A DNA stretch of 64,000 nt. Source: Nipponacmea schrenckii (lineage: Eukaryota; Mollusca; Gastropoda; Lottiidae). The notes under the pieces are model-generated. The model saw nothing but the letters and a program-made list of their open reading frames with translations, did not search any database and was not told the DNA's origin. Location: assembly GCA_030562195.1 (NCBI GenBank), contig CM060202.1, positions 30,614,317-30,678,316 on the forward strand, in the 5' to 3' direction. A program made the translations under genes and the position numbers. Below are positions 1 through 13,610 of this stretch, in pieces. Each line of letters starts with the position of its first letter. Within the stretch, counting starts at the first letter, position 1.

Positions 1-2175
1 TCTAAGCATCTTCCTAGACCTTTCTTCAAAAGCTTCCTCCTCCAAAATCTATGTTTTATCTAAACGCAGAGGATAAACTCTTTAATTATCAGCTTAAAAG
101 AGATTTCAAAGAATCACCTTTCACTCGGCAATTAATTATACAAAATACTTTCCTTAAATTTCATTCACAAACATCAGCAGGGTAAACAAACATGGCGGAA
201 GACATGTCACCTTGAAATGAACAGTTACTCAAAATCTAATTGAAAGGATACAAGGGGATAAGAAACAGAAATCTTTTTTTCCTCAAACTTAGTTCAATAT
301 TTACAAATGGTCGACACCTGACCGGTCCATCTTCCTTGTGTCCACTTTAAGGTCGAAGGTCATGTTGTCTCGCGTCTAACACTACCGGAACTCGCCAAAT
401 CAAAAGATGTTTTCTACAGTTCAATATGTACAGCTACATTTTCTTTAGATGTCTGTAGACTCGAAAACCACTCGTTAAATTTGTAGAAAATGTTGTTTCT
501 TTAATCGGATACATTTCCCTTTACAGCGAATATTTGTCACTCCCGTAAAGAACACAGAGCGAATATAATTAAGGACTTACAAGGGATTATTTGATCATTC
601 GTGGATCAAAAACGCCATCGTGTCAACTGTTGACACCCTATACATAGAAACACGGCCAATTAGAAATCAAAGACTGTCACCTAAAATAAAGCAGCTCATC
701 AAATGGATGGTTTTAACGTCCGTTATCTATTTTAGCGAGAGTTACCTCAACGACTACCACAGTTGGTTGCCGTATTGCTTGGTTTTAAATCTTAGATACT
801 AAAAGTGAAAGACGTTCTTTATTTTTATAAAGGTTTTTATAATCTAGGTTTAAATTAACTAATTGAAATGATTCAGCGTCCAGTTGTTGTCCACTTAACC
901 ATTAGACAGCTTCTGGGGTGTTAGATTATGGATCAAACCCAGTTGAATCAAATGGAAATGGAGTTTTACACCCAATTACTGTTCCTATGTCTGTTGCCTG
1001 TTTGCAATATCTACCTAGGTTTTCTATCAAGGTTCAAATGAGAGTTTAATGAAATATCTTCTATATGAATAGAGGAGATGAAGCAGAAATAAGATTATCG
1101 AAATGTAAAGTTGAATATTTGGTATTCAGTCTGTGACCAAGGTTTCAGTTCTATACTCGACTTGAGAAGAACGGTATTGTGCTGGTATAATAGCCTAGAG
1201 TCAATCAAACTCTGCCCTATTCAACCCGTGGATATTGGCTACAATTGAACCAATGCACCATAAAGTCAAAGAAATTGAATTCGTGACCCCCTGACGCTAC
1301 AAATTGATTTTAATACAAATCTATTGACGGTGGGTCGGATCTGCCATCTATGACAATTGGCATATTGTTGAAAAATTTTAAGTACTTTTTAATACTTTGG
1401 GTCTGAAAGACGAACTCGCGTGAAAATATTACAACATTGGCGATTTGAGAAGAATTGGTTGTCATGCTTCTCTTTTTCATAGCATTTTAAATGCTCGTCA
1501 AAGCTTAACGAATAACCCAGCGAAGCAGTAAGAATTACTTATCACTTGCCGGCAAGTTTGGCGAAGCTGTGAAACCTATTCAATTATAACAAATACCAAT
1601 ACATATCCTAAGAATTCAATATAACAATCTTATTAGTCCAACCTTTATTATCAACAAATTACTTATTTACTTTAGATGATACTGTACGTAAAACTCCATT
1701 CTAATTTATTTCGTTGAAGACATATTCATTGTGTCGGATTCATACGAAATTGATTGAAAATTTATCAAATTTGGTAAAGAAAGAATCAAAGTATCACTAA
1801 TCACAAAATAAGAGAAAATATATCCAGCGCAAAATAGGTTGAAAGTATAGTCTTATACTTATTCAAAGTGTTACACAATACTGAAGGCAGGTAGAGTAAG
1901 GTATTAGGGGTTGACAGCCGACACCAAGTCGAATCACTGGCACAGGCGTCAATATTTTTCAAACCTTGAGGAAGGTTAGGATAGGATCTTCTCTTAGACG
2001 TTCAACATTTCCTTCATTTGTGTACATACTACTGGTTATAGGAAGAAGCAAATAAGCTACGTGAGTCCTCAGAAAGTGCAACACAGTTTTTTTTTTAAAA
2101 CCTTTGTGGTATATAGTCTCTCCATTTCTTTTGAGATACTTACCCCTCTGTAACGTTGCATATTGTGATAGGCCC
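1..2175. other. Non-coding stretch, nothing recognised
   Basis: AT-rich sequence with only short chance frames. No SINE or array seen. Confidence 0.6.
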
Positions 2176-2440
2176 CTATTATGTTAACAACGCTATTTTG
2201 GTAATAACCCTATTGTGGTAACCCCTATTGTTAGCAACCCTTATTGTGGTAACCCCTATTGGTAGCAACCCTAATTTGGTAACAACACCTATTGTGGTAA
2301 CCCCTATTGGTAACAACCTATTGTGGTAACCCTATTGTGGTAACCCCTATTGGTAACAACCTATTGTGGTAACCCTATTGTGGTAATCCCTATTGGTAGC
2401 AACCCTAATCTGGTAATAACAACTATTGTGGGCTAACCCC
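2176..2440. repeat. Minisatellite of CCTATTGTGGTAAC-type units
   Basis: About ten degenerate units alternating 'CTATTGTGGTAACCC' and 'CTATTGGTAACAAC', with compound units of roughly 25-30 bases. No open frame runs through it. Confidence 0.85.
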
Positions 2441-5010
2441 GAATATTAACACTACCACATTTACCACAAATCTACGATAAAAGGGCTATACAATAAGTAA
2501 CACACGTAGTCATCACTGCTGAATAATATGAGAATTTTCCAACCTGAATCGTCTCACAGAAACATTGCCCGACATATAACACACGCTGAAACTTTAAAAT
2601 CAATTAAAAATTCATTCATTGATTTCCATTCTGGGTCAGAAGACTTCAATATATTCATAGATTAAAATAATTTCCAAACGTCAATAATATATTTTTTATT
2701 TTCTCTTCAAGTCGTTGTATTCAGATCACTAGGAGCCCGAGGCCGAGTGTTTCTCTCTTTGTTAGTAAAGTAAACAATCCAACCCAAATCTACTTCAGTA
2801 TAAAAACTAAACCAATTGACAGATTTCTCTAAAGCATTTGATTGAATCTGGATCCCACCTTCATCTATTTTACCTTCACTAACGCTATTAGAAAAGTAGG
2901 TTTTTCTCAAATGTTTTTGACTTAGTTTTGAATAACGTATTTCTTTCAGTCAGTTCACGTCTCTGTTTCAGTCAGCATTAATTCAGCCCACGCCTTCTGT
3001 ACTTGAAGTAGTGTGGGCTCAAGTCGGTACTTGATGGGATTTCATTATTCAAACACTTTCAAAACTAACTCTCACTTCGTCTTACTGGTTGTTGATTTCA
3101 GTCTGAATATCAAATTGATGAAAATAAAATCTCCACGCTAAACCACGCTAAAATTAATATCGTTTATTGCAAGAATCGCAGATTTCATACTACGAAACGA
3201 AAATTTGTAATGTGCCGGAAGTTTTTGTGTTGTCAATTTTATGGAATCACTGATTTTTTAACAAAAGAAACGAAACAATCATTGCACATTAATTTTCTTA
3301 CACTACGATTATTTTAATTTTAATTCTGATTCAAGGCAAGCTTAAACAATAATAATTCAATTTAAACACAAAACATTAGATGAAACACACACTATAACTT
3401 TAAAAGGCACTCGTTTGTAGAATACAATGGGATGCAACACGACCTATCTAGGTATATTCACAAGAGTCTATGATATTGTTGTGGAGTTTTTGTTGTATAA
3501 TAAATGTTGTACACCACGTGTTTTGTATAACAATATGTCGGTAATGGTAAGTTTGTTGTTACTGGTTGTAATTCTTGGCTGTATCGTCTATTTATTAACA
3601 GTAATTTATCTATCAACACGCTTCAAAAACAAACATTCACCACTAATATCTTCAAGCATTTTCAAATATATTTAATGAAGTGATGCAGGTCAGATTGAAG
3701 AGACCTTGGCTCTACGTCAGAGGTATGATAACTTGCGACTATATATGTCTGATAGCATATTCACCAATCGTATTTTTTGGATAAGGTCCTCGATTGAAAT
3801 AAAATTGACGATGCTAACTTTTCTGTCAAGGGGCACCGGCTGGAATTAGACTTCTTTACACAACTAGGTCATATCTGACGTAAAACTCGATTAAAAAGGT
3901 TAGTAACAATGATTTTATCTGAAGTGAGACAAGATTCAAAAATGGAAAATTAGCGTAACTTTTAAATCTGGGCGCCCCGCTGATTTTGAAGATCTCCAAC
4001 CAAGTGTTACAAAGAGTGTATGACTATACATTATGAAGGCAATTATAACTCGCCTAATTACACGTGCGTTCTCGTGTAAAATTGATTCGCTCTCAACCAA
4101 TCAGTGTAATAGGCACAAGTAATAGTTATTGCATGTGCTTCTTTTATACTCGTGACCTACTTTTAATTAATGTTGTAATCGGCACAATTATTCGCCCTTA
4201 CATCATGTATACGCAGATTTCGGATGCTTATTTGTGTCCCACCGAATCTTCCTTTTCGAGTATTGGGCATTAAGAATTTTTGAAGGTCATCTGTTCATAC
4301 ATATATTAATATATCATATAAATAGATAAACAGGATCGAAACCTAGTAATATGAAGCTTTGTACACCAATAATCGACATCAGGATGAATACTTACAATAA
4401 ACCAACAATAGGTAGGAATCTTCAGTTTTTAAAACAAGGAAATTCACCACAATTACAGAAAGAAAAAGGAGGTTTGAAAAAACAATAACAAAAGAATAAT
4501 CTAATCAATAATTATAGTTCTTTAAGAGAATTTAAATCGTCTACTTTATTAATGTTTCTGTTGTGTTCCTTACAAAAACTTACTAAGTCTCTTTCTTTTA
4601 ACCGCCTACTCGAGTACTGTCAAGAAGAATTCTGTAAATAAAAATTCAAATCGCCTTCCTTTGTTTTGTAGTTCCATTCAAAAAACACATTACACAGCTT
4701 GTTTTAGTATTGTTCTCCGAGGGTTATTTTAAAATCTTTACTTAAAAAAACCCGATAGCAAGAAACAAAACTGGAAAGAATTAACAATTTAGAAGACAAT
4801 GAAATCATCCACTTCAAATCTGGTCCAGTTCAAATAAACACAAACTTGTTAGTGTCTCAACAACTCTTTTGTTTCTAGAAATACATTTAAGGTATTTGGT
4901 CGTCTAAATATTCACGCACATGTTTAATATTGTTTCAAAATTCGAACAAGTCCAGAAAACTAATATCAATGTTCTATGACCCAGACCAGTGCTTTCATTG
5001 AAACTCGTTT
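2441..5010. other. Mostly empty stretch
   Basis: Besides the candidate at 3427-3675, a 67-codon frame on the minus strand (2707-2910, TTG start) has protein-like composition but no recognisable domain. The rest is AT-rich with no feature. Confidence 0.5.
3427..3675 (+). CDS. Hypothetical 82-residue single-pass membrane protein
   Basis: ATG in strong context (ACAATGG). A hydrophobic segment at about residues 40-62 (MVSLLLLVVILGCIVYLLTV) is followed by basic RFKNKH, as in a type I or anchor topology. TATA-like 'ctataac' lies about 35 bases upstream. In AT-rich DNA such frames also arise by chance. Confidence 0.2.
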   Translation: MGCNTTYLGIFTRVYDIVVEFLLYNKCCTPRVLYNNMSVMVSLLLLVVILGCIVYLLTVIYLSTRFKNKHSPLISSSIFKYI

Positions 5011-5069
5011 CGTCCTTCATTAGCCCATGTGGTGCAGAAGAGTAGGACGTAATACTCCATTTTATTTCA
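5011..5069 (+). mobile_element. SINE 3' tail fragment
   Basis: Matches the last 60 bases of the full SINE at 12061-12427, from the 'cattagccca' block through 'gaagagtaggacgtaa' to the CATTT-like tail. The tRNA head and body are absent. Confidence 0.7.
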
Positions 5070-7240
5070 ACCCATTTTCAGTACATTTTTGTTGAGCCTC
5101 GACATAATACACCTTATAATCGAATACGAATAACATTACATCTATATAATTCTTGCTACACGACTCGATAAAAGAACTGCATCCCTTGCAAAAGAAAAAA
5201 AAGCAGGTTGAATGTTGAAAATAAAATGGCAGGTGTAGGATTCTTGACAAGACGTTTTCTATTTGGCAAGTCGAGAAAACAATGTGTCGGGTTTATTTTC
5301 AATTGTTTTTGAGGTGCTCGACTGGCAAGGTTATTTCGGTAATGATGGGTACAAATTGAAGATTGTTGACTGAGGACCAATACTACTATTGTCTAATGAA
5401 TGGTTGTTTTGTGCTAAAATTTGGTCAATGCAGTTTTTTAAGTTGTTACAATGTTGCACTAAGTTGCTTGTGTTCTGTTAGGTTTAACTAGTTAGCAGTC
5501 TTTGTGAATGTTTTTATCACGATGGTGAGGATTAGAATACTTGGGCGAAAAGCGCCATTTCCAAAGAACAATTGGAGATCGCAAAAGTTCAATGCATCGT
5601 GTTTTAAAGTCAGTTTTTTTTTTCAGTAATCCTTCATAAAGTTATCTTAATAAAACGGAAGAGAAAATCCAAATGTTAAACTCTATATCACATTATTAAC
5701 AAGGAACTGAGACAAATTTTATAATCCGAACTAAAACCCCATTTGCTCAACAAAAATTATCGATTCTAAGAAACGGTTCTCATAATGGTACGGATTAATT
5801 TTGTGTAATGTAAACGTTCGAGCGTTCAGAACGGTTTCAATATTTATCTAGGGAAAGTGCTGCAGCCTTCCATTCGAAAGACTCGTTAAAATTCTGTAGT
5901 CTTTTAATTCCAGGAACCTTAACGACACAAACGTGGCAATAGTTCAGGAACATTTCAAGTTTATACCCTAGAAGTTAAGAGTTTATCAGAGAGGATACGG
6001 TGAAACGATTAAAATAACTGTTATATAAACAGAACATGGAGAGAACAGTCGGATGACAGACAGAATTTTAACAGAATCTCCATCTATCATTGTCAGACAA
6101 CTTTAAACAGCGCTTAAATACAATCACAGTTCTCCTGATCGTTGGTAAACTATCATTCATGCATTAGTTTTTTTTTATATTCACCAATACCTGAGCCAAA
6201 CTGTATGAACAAATGTTAGAAAATTACTATTATGACAAGAAAAGCTATATTCTATATGCCAGAGCCAAGATTCCAACGTTTTTCAGAGCCAAACTCATTA
6301 GAGGTTATGGTATTAGTGATATCTTATTGTCTAGAGAACAAGAGGTAGAACTCCGGGTCAAACCTTTGCTATTATCTCTTATACACTTAGTCAAGATTCC
6401 AATTCAACTTTCCGCCTTTACTAAGACGCTGTCGCATTGAGGATGATCATTCCTAAAATTAAAGCCACTATGCAAATTGTTTTGTCAAAATATCTCTTAC
6501 AGACAATCCAACTTGCTATAGGTATTACTATTAGGAACAACAAATTGCTTAGTTGTCCTTTAATACCATAATTACTTGAAACATATTGTCAAGAAGCAAC
6601 CTCTATAACTGTCAATTCCATCTCAAATATTCGTCAAGCAGTAATCGAATAAAAGCTTGGAGAATATTAGTGGTTTATGGACGTATATTGATTCGTTTAT
6701 AGCAGAGCACTGTTTTGGTTATGTTTATATATTTAAATACAATTTACATGTACTACTATGATATACCGTATAGTATGAATAGATTACCACTAAGATTGTT
6801 GAACATCAAGTACAACAAAATATACTAGAAAACGACTTGAACCCCAAAATATCAAAAATTCAAAAAGTTTCAAGTCAACAAGAACCTAAGATGATTTATT
6901 TAAAGACATTTGAAGATTAAATATGTAGGCATGAAAAGAAATAAAAGTAAAATAAACAGAAACCGTAATGAGGTGGAACACCGCCTGTTGAGTTTTATCA
7001 TTTCTTGATGGTTTTATAATAATATTATTTTCTGTTTTTTTACAGAATAAATGTTGGGTAAGATTGATGTGTGTTACAGAAGCTATGTTATATCATTCAG
7101 GTTTAACAGATGTAGTCTGAAGTAGCTTTTGCTTATTTGACACGATGCGATGTGTACCTTTATTTGAAGTATAGGCGAACTGAAGACAGGCTCTTGAATT
7201 CTACTACTCAGTTTTGATTTTCAATGGGATCATAAGTTGA
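5070..7240. other. Non-coding stretch, nothing recognised
   Basis: AT-rich. The short frames at 5156-5380 and 6213-6440 lack conserved-looking features. Confidence 0.55.
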
Positions 7241-7330
7241 GCAGCGGTGGCTCAGTGAGTTCGACGCTTGCTCGACAACCTTTCAGGTCGGTTTTCTCTT
7301 GTCGGTGATCAGGACCTGTGTGTGCTATCA
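7241..7330 (+). mobile_element. SINE head fragment, internally deleted
   Basis: Begins with the tRNA-like head including box A (GGTGGCTCAGTG) and 'cgcttgctcg'. It then jumps to the 'ttgtcggtgatcagg' body block and to 'tgtgtgcta', so box B and most of the body are missing. Confidence 0.6.
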
Positions 7331-9049
7331 TGTTGGAATTAAAAGAGTGTTGCTACAATTCCACGATTCTCTTTGTTTGGACATCGATACATGCAAAAGA
7401 AATCAACGCTTCTTACTATTTCAGAGCTTCAGGCACACATTCCATTTCAACTTTACAGAACCATTTGTGAAATATTTAAAACCATATAGACAAATAGGTT
7501 CTCCTTGCTTAATACCCCTTAGACACAAGAGTAGTGTATAGTGCTTGCTATAATTTACATGATCTTTATTGTGCCTAACCTTCTTTCTAAAATGGAAAAT
7601 GGACAAATGTTAACAGATCTATTTTCTAAAACCAAAAATTAAATAAATATGTCAAAAATGCCTTGTCTAAAGAATACAGAATCAATTATTCACCCCAGTT
7701 ACGGCGAATAACGATACGAGTCGTTTTTACCCCGGGCGTTATTAGTCCAATATGCTTTTACACACCTCGACAATAAGCTAAAATATCATAATTATTTTCT
7801 TCGTTGAAAACTCATTAACAATAATCAAAACGAAGAATAAAAAACATAAACAGGACCAAAATCCCCACTGGCAATATTTACCAACAAACAAAACCGTATT
7901 TTCTTTATCATGCCTAAATAAACTTTTCTCTAGTTTTTTGTTCGGATATTTTATACTTTTATGAACAAACTACTTGTTAGATTCCTTAAAGGATAATAAA
8001 GTGTTCAGCCAAGGCAGTCATTTAAAGACCTTATAGCAGTTGCGAAAGCGTCTTTTAAATCTCATTTTCTGTGTAATCACGTGTAGTTTTTTTATTTGCA
8101 TTGATCTCACACCATACATACCATGCGTTCGAGGTTTGACAGCTATTCCTATTCGCGATGCTATCAAACTGGTAATCGTTATGGTGCTAGGGCAAATAGT
8201 AAATACCTTACCCGTACTTCTAACTAGCTGTTCTAATTAATATTGGACATCCGAACCACTATGCTCCGAGAATCAAATAGACAGATGTGATCCTTGGCTT
8301 GATGTAACCACAAATAAAATATATGAAAGGGTAGGCCTACCACATTTGAACTTTTATTAAAATCAATTTTAAATGGTTTTTGGGGTTTTTTTTAAATTAA
8401 TTGCATTCACACAAATAATACGCAGTGAAATACTGTAGATAATTTATTTGTTGGACTTTTTGGAAATTGAACATTTTAGCTATTTTGAAAATCGTCCATG
8501 GTCTCTGGTTAAGTAAAGATAGCCAACAGTCTTTCAATTGTAAGTACTGAAATAGATAATTAGAACACTCTGGTCCGTGGCGAGTCTGGTCAGAGGGAAA
8601 GGTGGAGATAAATCAACTTCTCTCGCCATCAGTAGAATTAAATTACAGATGTAATTTGTGGTTAATGTCTTTTCTCACTTCTAAATTGAGCCTTTATAGC
8701 CCTTTTACACTTAATTTTTCAAATATTTTGACAGGCTGTGTAAACGTGTGTGAGTTAGGGGGTGCCAGGGAACAGCTGGGCTTTACATCCTGAATTAACA
8801 TACAGCTAGAGAGATGGAGGTTTAATTGATGTTTTTTATTCAGTGACCAGGTGAAGGATCGTCAAAGACAAGACAAAAAATCAACAGTTGGTAGTTGTCT
8901 TTTTGAATTTTAAGAAATTTAAATCTCAATTTATCAATCTTAGAAATTTGATTAATATATCTTTCTTAAAAAATTAAAATTCTAAAATTCTGTTTTAAAA
9001 CCAGTACCCTGTGTATATATAAATATATGTATAAAGAAAGAATTATTGA
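7331..9049. other. Non-coding stretch, nothing recognised
   Basis: AT-rich sequence between a SINE head and the dispersed repeats at 9.05 kb. Confidence 0.55.
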
Positions 9050-9355
9050 TTAAACCATGATCATAAACTTCTGCAGAAGGCATTAAGCAGAAATGATTGG
9101 CGACAGGACAATAGTATATACATGTATATATATTTAACTGTTTTCCCATATATTTGGCATCTGTGATATAATGTGATCTATTTGACGATGTGACAACCCA
9201 TAAACATCCTCACCATTCTTAACTTTGATTAAGTAAAAGAAGGACAAAAAAATGTGATCATAAACTATATATACTGAAGTGTTTCTGAAGAAAGCATTTA
9301 GCAGAAACATTAGAAGACACGACAATGTATATATTTTTGAATTGTTTTCCCCTAG
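9050..9355. repeat. Two copies of a dispersed repeat with a hammerhead-like core
   Basis: Copies at about 9050-9150 and 9240-9355 share 'tgatcataaact', a CTGnAGA block followed by GCATT(T)A and GAAA, then 'gacaa..gtatata' and 'ctgttttccc' or 'ttgttttccc'. Related copies lie at 13530-13610, 41740-41825 and 49325-49410. Confidence 0.65.
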
Positions 9356-12013
9356 TATGGGAATAGAAATTATGTGATAGAATTATTGACTGTACTGTTC
9401 ATCAATTTGTGGCGCATTACACAGAAGGGTTTTGACCTTAGCTACACATGCTTAATCTAGAAAATAGAATATATCCTGTATATAAAGTAAAGATAAAGAA
9501 ATGGTATGTTCTCGGTAGAAAAGTTTAATCAAGTATCTATAAAGCTAAGGAAGTGATTACCAAATAGCTCTGTGGTGTCACATTTCAAACCACGTGGCCA
9601 TAAACCTGACAACTCAGATTGCTTGGTGATTGTCGTAAAAGCTTCACACGCGTGTAATAGGCTTTATAACCAGATCCTACTTGAGAGAGTTGAAGCCTAC
9701 TTGAGTTAAGGATTGTGTAAACTGGCTTAAGGCACTATATTGCGTAAGGATATTGTGTAATGTGAGTGGTGTGTAAGTGTTAAATTGCACTCCGTTATTG
9801 ACAATTAGTACGCAGTTCCGGTTTAAAATTCAATCATCCTTCAGTGTTTTAAGTCTACTCCTAATGTTCTCTGGTGAACAGAAGCTGTTCCTTTCTATTT
9901 ACTTACATGACAGTTATGCGGCTGTATTTCATTAGATATTCGAAACTGAACGGTGTCTTACGTTCTATTGTTCCAATCTCGACGACGATTTTCAGGAATA
10001 TGGTAGAAATTATCGGCGATAGATGACTAAGATAAGCTTTTTAACGCAAAGAATCACATCGAATTCGCTCATATGAAACAAAATGGCCCGCAATGACAAC
10101 TGTGATAATATGGGTTTATTATAAAATAAAATGCAATTAGTAACAGGGGTGACAGACGCAAAATACGGAACTTTAAGTACTCCTACAATCTCCGTAATAC
10201 GACAATATGATCCTAATTCATGTTGGATAACAAGGTAGAGTAATGGTAAAATTGGTAAAGAAGATACAGTAGAGACCAACATGTTGTAGAGGGATAATGA
10301 GCACTATCGTCCCCTTGTTAACTTTCACTTCACGTTTACCAGGTGATGTTAGAAATCTCTACTACATACTGTATTTCTTGTCACGGTTGTTTGTTGGTGT
10401 AAAACAAATACAGCCTTACAGGTAATTGGCGACCCCTGTCCGACTAGGTCCAGGGTAAACTTGGTGGGAACTATATACCTGTATTCTACCCCATACCGGG
10501 TGAGATTAACTGATACAAATGAATATACCAACTGAATAATTCAGATAAACACATACATGTATACCAAATAAATTATTTTAACTACTGTATATAAGTGTAA
10601 ACTCTCTAAAAGGAATGTAGAATTGAACAACCCCTTCTAGAGATATCCAACGGCTCATGGGTTAATTCAATTATATATTTCATACTAGTGGTAAATCGCT
10701 GGTATATTTAATTATACAAAAAACATGTAGAGAGTAAACCAGACTGATTTAAATGTACCTAAATTGTACATCAGACGGGTCAATATCACAGTCCTGTTAT
10801 TAAGCGGGCTGGCAATATCGGTCATTTCATCAACTAAACTATTGAAGGTTGAATCTCTTCAATGGACAGCGACGTAGCAAATACCTTTTATAATCGACAA
10901 AAAAAGCTATCTTTCGGGTATACGTACACGACTATCGCATCGCTGGATTGACGATGAATTTATCGTATTAATGTTATACCATGAAGATAACAAACAGTTT
11001 GATAAAACGGAATATATCACACCTATCATCGATATATGATTTCGTAATGACTTAATACTTAGGATATACAGTTTATTGGCTGCACGAATGTATAACATAA
11101 AACTCCATTCTTTCAATTTTCACGTTATTCTCCAATGTATTTTGCCAAACTCCTATTCTTAGATTTCAGTTTCTTTCTGCTGTTCAAATCGTTTGTACGT
11201 TTACTTATCTATAAATGACACAAACGTCAGAAAGCCATCCTTGAGATGAATTTAGCATTTATTTATTTGAAGACATCAAGAAAATAACAAACCCGACAGA
11301 TCCCATCTATTCCCTAAATCTAATTGTGACACGTCGACAATCTTTAGACAATCTGTTGTATTTGTTCTTCTATTAGATAGTGAAAACATCCCATTACCTG
11401 CCTAATTATAATAAATACCTGCTCGCTATATACAGTCTACAGTCATTAGTCCATCAATAATAGCATGTAAAACTCTACTTCATTTCTATACAGTCTACCA
11501 CGTTAGATAAACTTGGTAATTTGCTGTTTGTTTGATTTTAAACATGTCATTGGGATTGTAAGACCTGCCACAAGTTGTTCATGTATTTGTTTAGTTTCAA
11601 TTGTGAGTAATAGTGTATTCAAATACTGCATCGTATAATTATGAGATTCGTTTTAAAACCTATTCACGTTTACCAATATATCTCATGTTGAGAAAGAATA
11701 TACATTGTACGTCATGATAGATTCATCACGGTCTACTGTATCCTGTACCACCTTACCACCTTTCAAATCACAACTTTGATTTGGCCACAGTGACGAATAA
11801 GTCCAAAACACGCAAAAATCGTCAATTTTTCATCGTTTTGATCAGGGAAATTTTCAATTCTTTATTCTCTTTCATGGCTAAAAACGTTTTGTTTTTGTTT
11901 TGGGGGGCGGGAGTGGGAAGGAAATTTGATTGTGACAAAGCAATCGATAAAAACTACGTCAGGAAACTCTTATATGATCCTGTTATACACAAAGCACTAT
12001 AAGTTACCTCTCT
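9356..12013. other. Non-coding stretch, nothing recognised
   Basis: Chance frames only; the longest is 90 codons on the minus strand at 10010-10282, hydrophobic and featureless. Confidence 0.55.
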
Positions 12014-12060
12014 TGCCGCGGTGGCTCAATGGTTTAGAGGCTTGCTTGCTGAAGGTAAAG
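12014..12060 (+). mobile_element. Extra SINE tRNA-head fragment next to a full copy
   Basis: A second, diverged copy of the first 47 bases of the SINE head (box A region through 'cttgcttgctgaaggta') lies directly before the full element at 12061. The pair forms a dimeric head. Confidence 0.65.
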
Positions 12061-12427
12061 GGAGCCGCGGTGGCTCAGTGGGTTAGACGCTTGCTCGCTA
12101 ACCTGAAGGTCCAGGGTTCAATCTCGGCAAAGGTCGAGATGAAATTTCGGATTTTTCAGCCCGGTTTCCCCTTGTCAGTGATGCAGGTCGGAGGGACTGA
12201 CATGGAAAAAGCGTCTAGTCGTTCAGATGGGACAATAAACCGAGGCCCCGTGTGCTACAGGCTATGCACGTTAAAGATCCCTCGGCAGTTGGAAATCGCA
12301 AAAAGAGTAGGCTAATGCCGCTGTCCTGGCAAAATTTCCCTCATTGCACACTACATGGCGTTGCCCGTCTTCATTAGCCCATAAGGTGCAGAAGAGTAGG
12401 ACGTAAAACTCCATTCATTTCATTTCA
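12061..12427 (+). mobile_element. Full-length tRNA-derived SINE
   Basis: About 367 bases. The head has a perfect RNA polymerase III box A (TGGCTCAGTGG) and box B (GGTTCAATCTC, one mismatch to GGTTCRANNCC). The body includes a block near 'gcacgttaaagatccctcgg' (12267-12287). The 3' end runs 'gtaggacgtaaaactccatt' into a (CATTT) tail. A 129-codon open frame crossing it is incidental. It is moved in trans by LINE machinery (family knowledge). Confidence 0.85.
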
Positions 12428-12480
12428 AAGGTTTAAGCTTCTGTTATATCGTAGTTCCTCTGTTTCCTCTGTTAATGAAA

Positions 12481-12640
12481 ATGTCTAGTCGTTCGGATGG
12501 AACGATAAATCAAGGCCATCCCTCGATAGTTGAAAAAGGGTAGGGCTAAGCTGCTGTCTTGGCAAAATTTCTCTCATTGTATAGCTACTATCATGGCATT
12601 ATCAGAAAAGTAGGACTCCATTCATTTCATTTTCATTCCA
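12481..12640 (+). mobile_element. Partial SINE, head missing
   Basis: Starts at the body block 'tctagtcgttcggatgg', lacks the 'gtgtgctacaggctgtgcac' segment, continues through 'ccctcgatagttg' and the 'tgtcttggcaaaatttctct' block, and ends in 'gtaggactccattcatttc'. It lies about 50 bases from the preceding full copy, in the same orientation. Confidence 0.7.
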
Positions 12641-13096
12641 TATTTTGTTGCTTGGTATAACATACAACGATCCTTGTTAACCAGTATATGACGACTCTAG
12701 CTGGTTGACATCTGATGACCGTGATCTAACCTAGCTAACAGGTGACATGTAAACTCTGATGTAGACGATAAGCCCGATATACACCTATTATTAATTACCA
12801 TACCGTGTTAATGTCCAGGTAATATTGGTGTAAACATGGTCCGTTATGGATTTAAACATTAAATTAAGGTGTTCTTTATTAATGATCGCCAATTATAATT
12901 ATGACGGCTTCATGTAACGACGACATGTTCAATTAAATAATATATTCTATAATGGTAATCTTCTGTCTACCTTTTTGACAACTATGAATTTGTAGGCCAA
13001 CCTAGAGGTTGTGTGGTACCAAATGGTTTATTCAGGTGGTATATTTTTGGCTAAAGAAAAAAAATAAATTCGACTTTCAATTCCAAAATCGGATTC

Positions 13097-13174
13097 AAAA
13101 AAGTCGAAAGGGGTTGCCGATGAACTCGAATATATAAAAAAGTCGAAAGGGGTTGCCGATGAACTCGAATATAT
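13097..13174. repeat. Two-copy 39-base tandem repeat
   Basis: Two near-identical units beginning 'aaaaagtcgaaaggggttgc', directly abutting. The repeated peptide in the minus-strand frame is incidental. Confidence 0.85.
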
Positions 13175-13529
13175 ATATAGTATTTCGGTATGACAAATAG
13201 GCATCCCTTCCAGAGAGTCCACATACTGTATTTAGTTTATATATCACTGAATATGTTGACATGACCATGTGAATAACTCGTCTAGAAATATCTAGTTTGA
13301 TTTATACCGTAGCGTCCCTCCATGAATCTTCGCCAACTTTCACATTCCGTTAATAACCTCATTAATTATTCACATAATAGAACAAATTAGTCGAGGCTTC
13401 ACGATTTTACACGCTCTCTAACGACAAATAGGCAGGTGCGACTTGACAAATAGTTACTACTGAATTTAACTCTACTTTTTGGAGTACGACGTAAAACTCA
13501 ATTCGGAACTTAAGATACATAATAGACGA

Positions 13530-13610
13530 AATATGTGATCATTAACTACTACTGCATTTAACTGGAATATTAGACGACAGAACAATAGTATATATTTTCA
13601 ATTCATTTCA
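13530..13610. repeat. Dispersed hammerhead-like repeat, degenerate copy
   Basis: Shares 'atgtgatcattaactact' and 'attagacgacagaacaatag' with the other copies, but the central CTGAnGA block is eroded. Confidence 0.55.

Noticed and set aside
10010..10282. 90-codon minus-strand hydrophobic frame
   Set aside because: AT-driven hydrophobic composition and no context; probably chance.
12061..12130. tRNA gene
   Set aside because: Has box A and box B, but the acceptor and anticodon arms do not form a proper cloverleaf, and it is followed by the SINE body and tail seen elsewhere.
11926..12315. 129-codon open frame
   Set aside because: It crosses the SINE at 12061-12427; the same peptide appears in the 61.4 kb SINE copy, so it is the non-coding SINE body read by chance.
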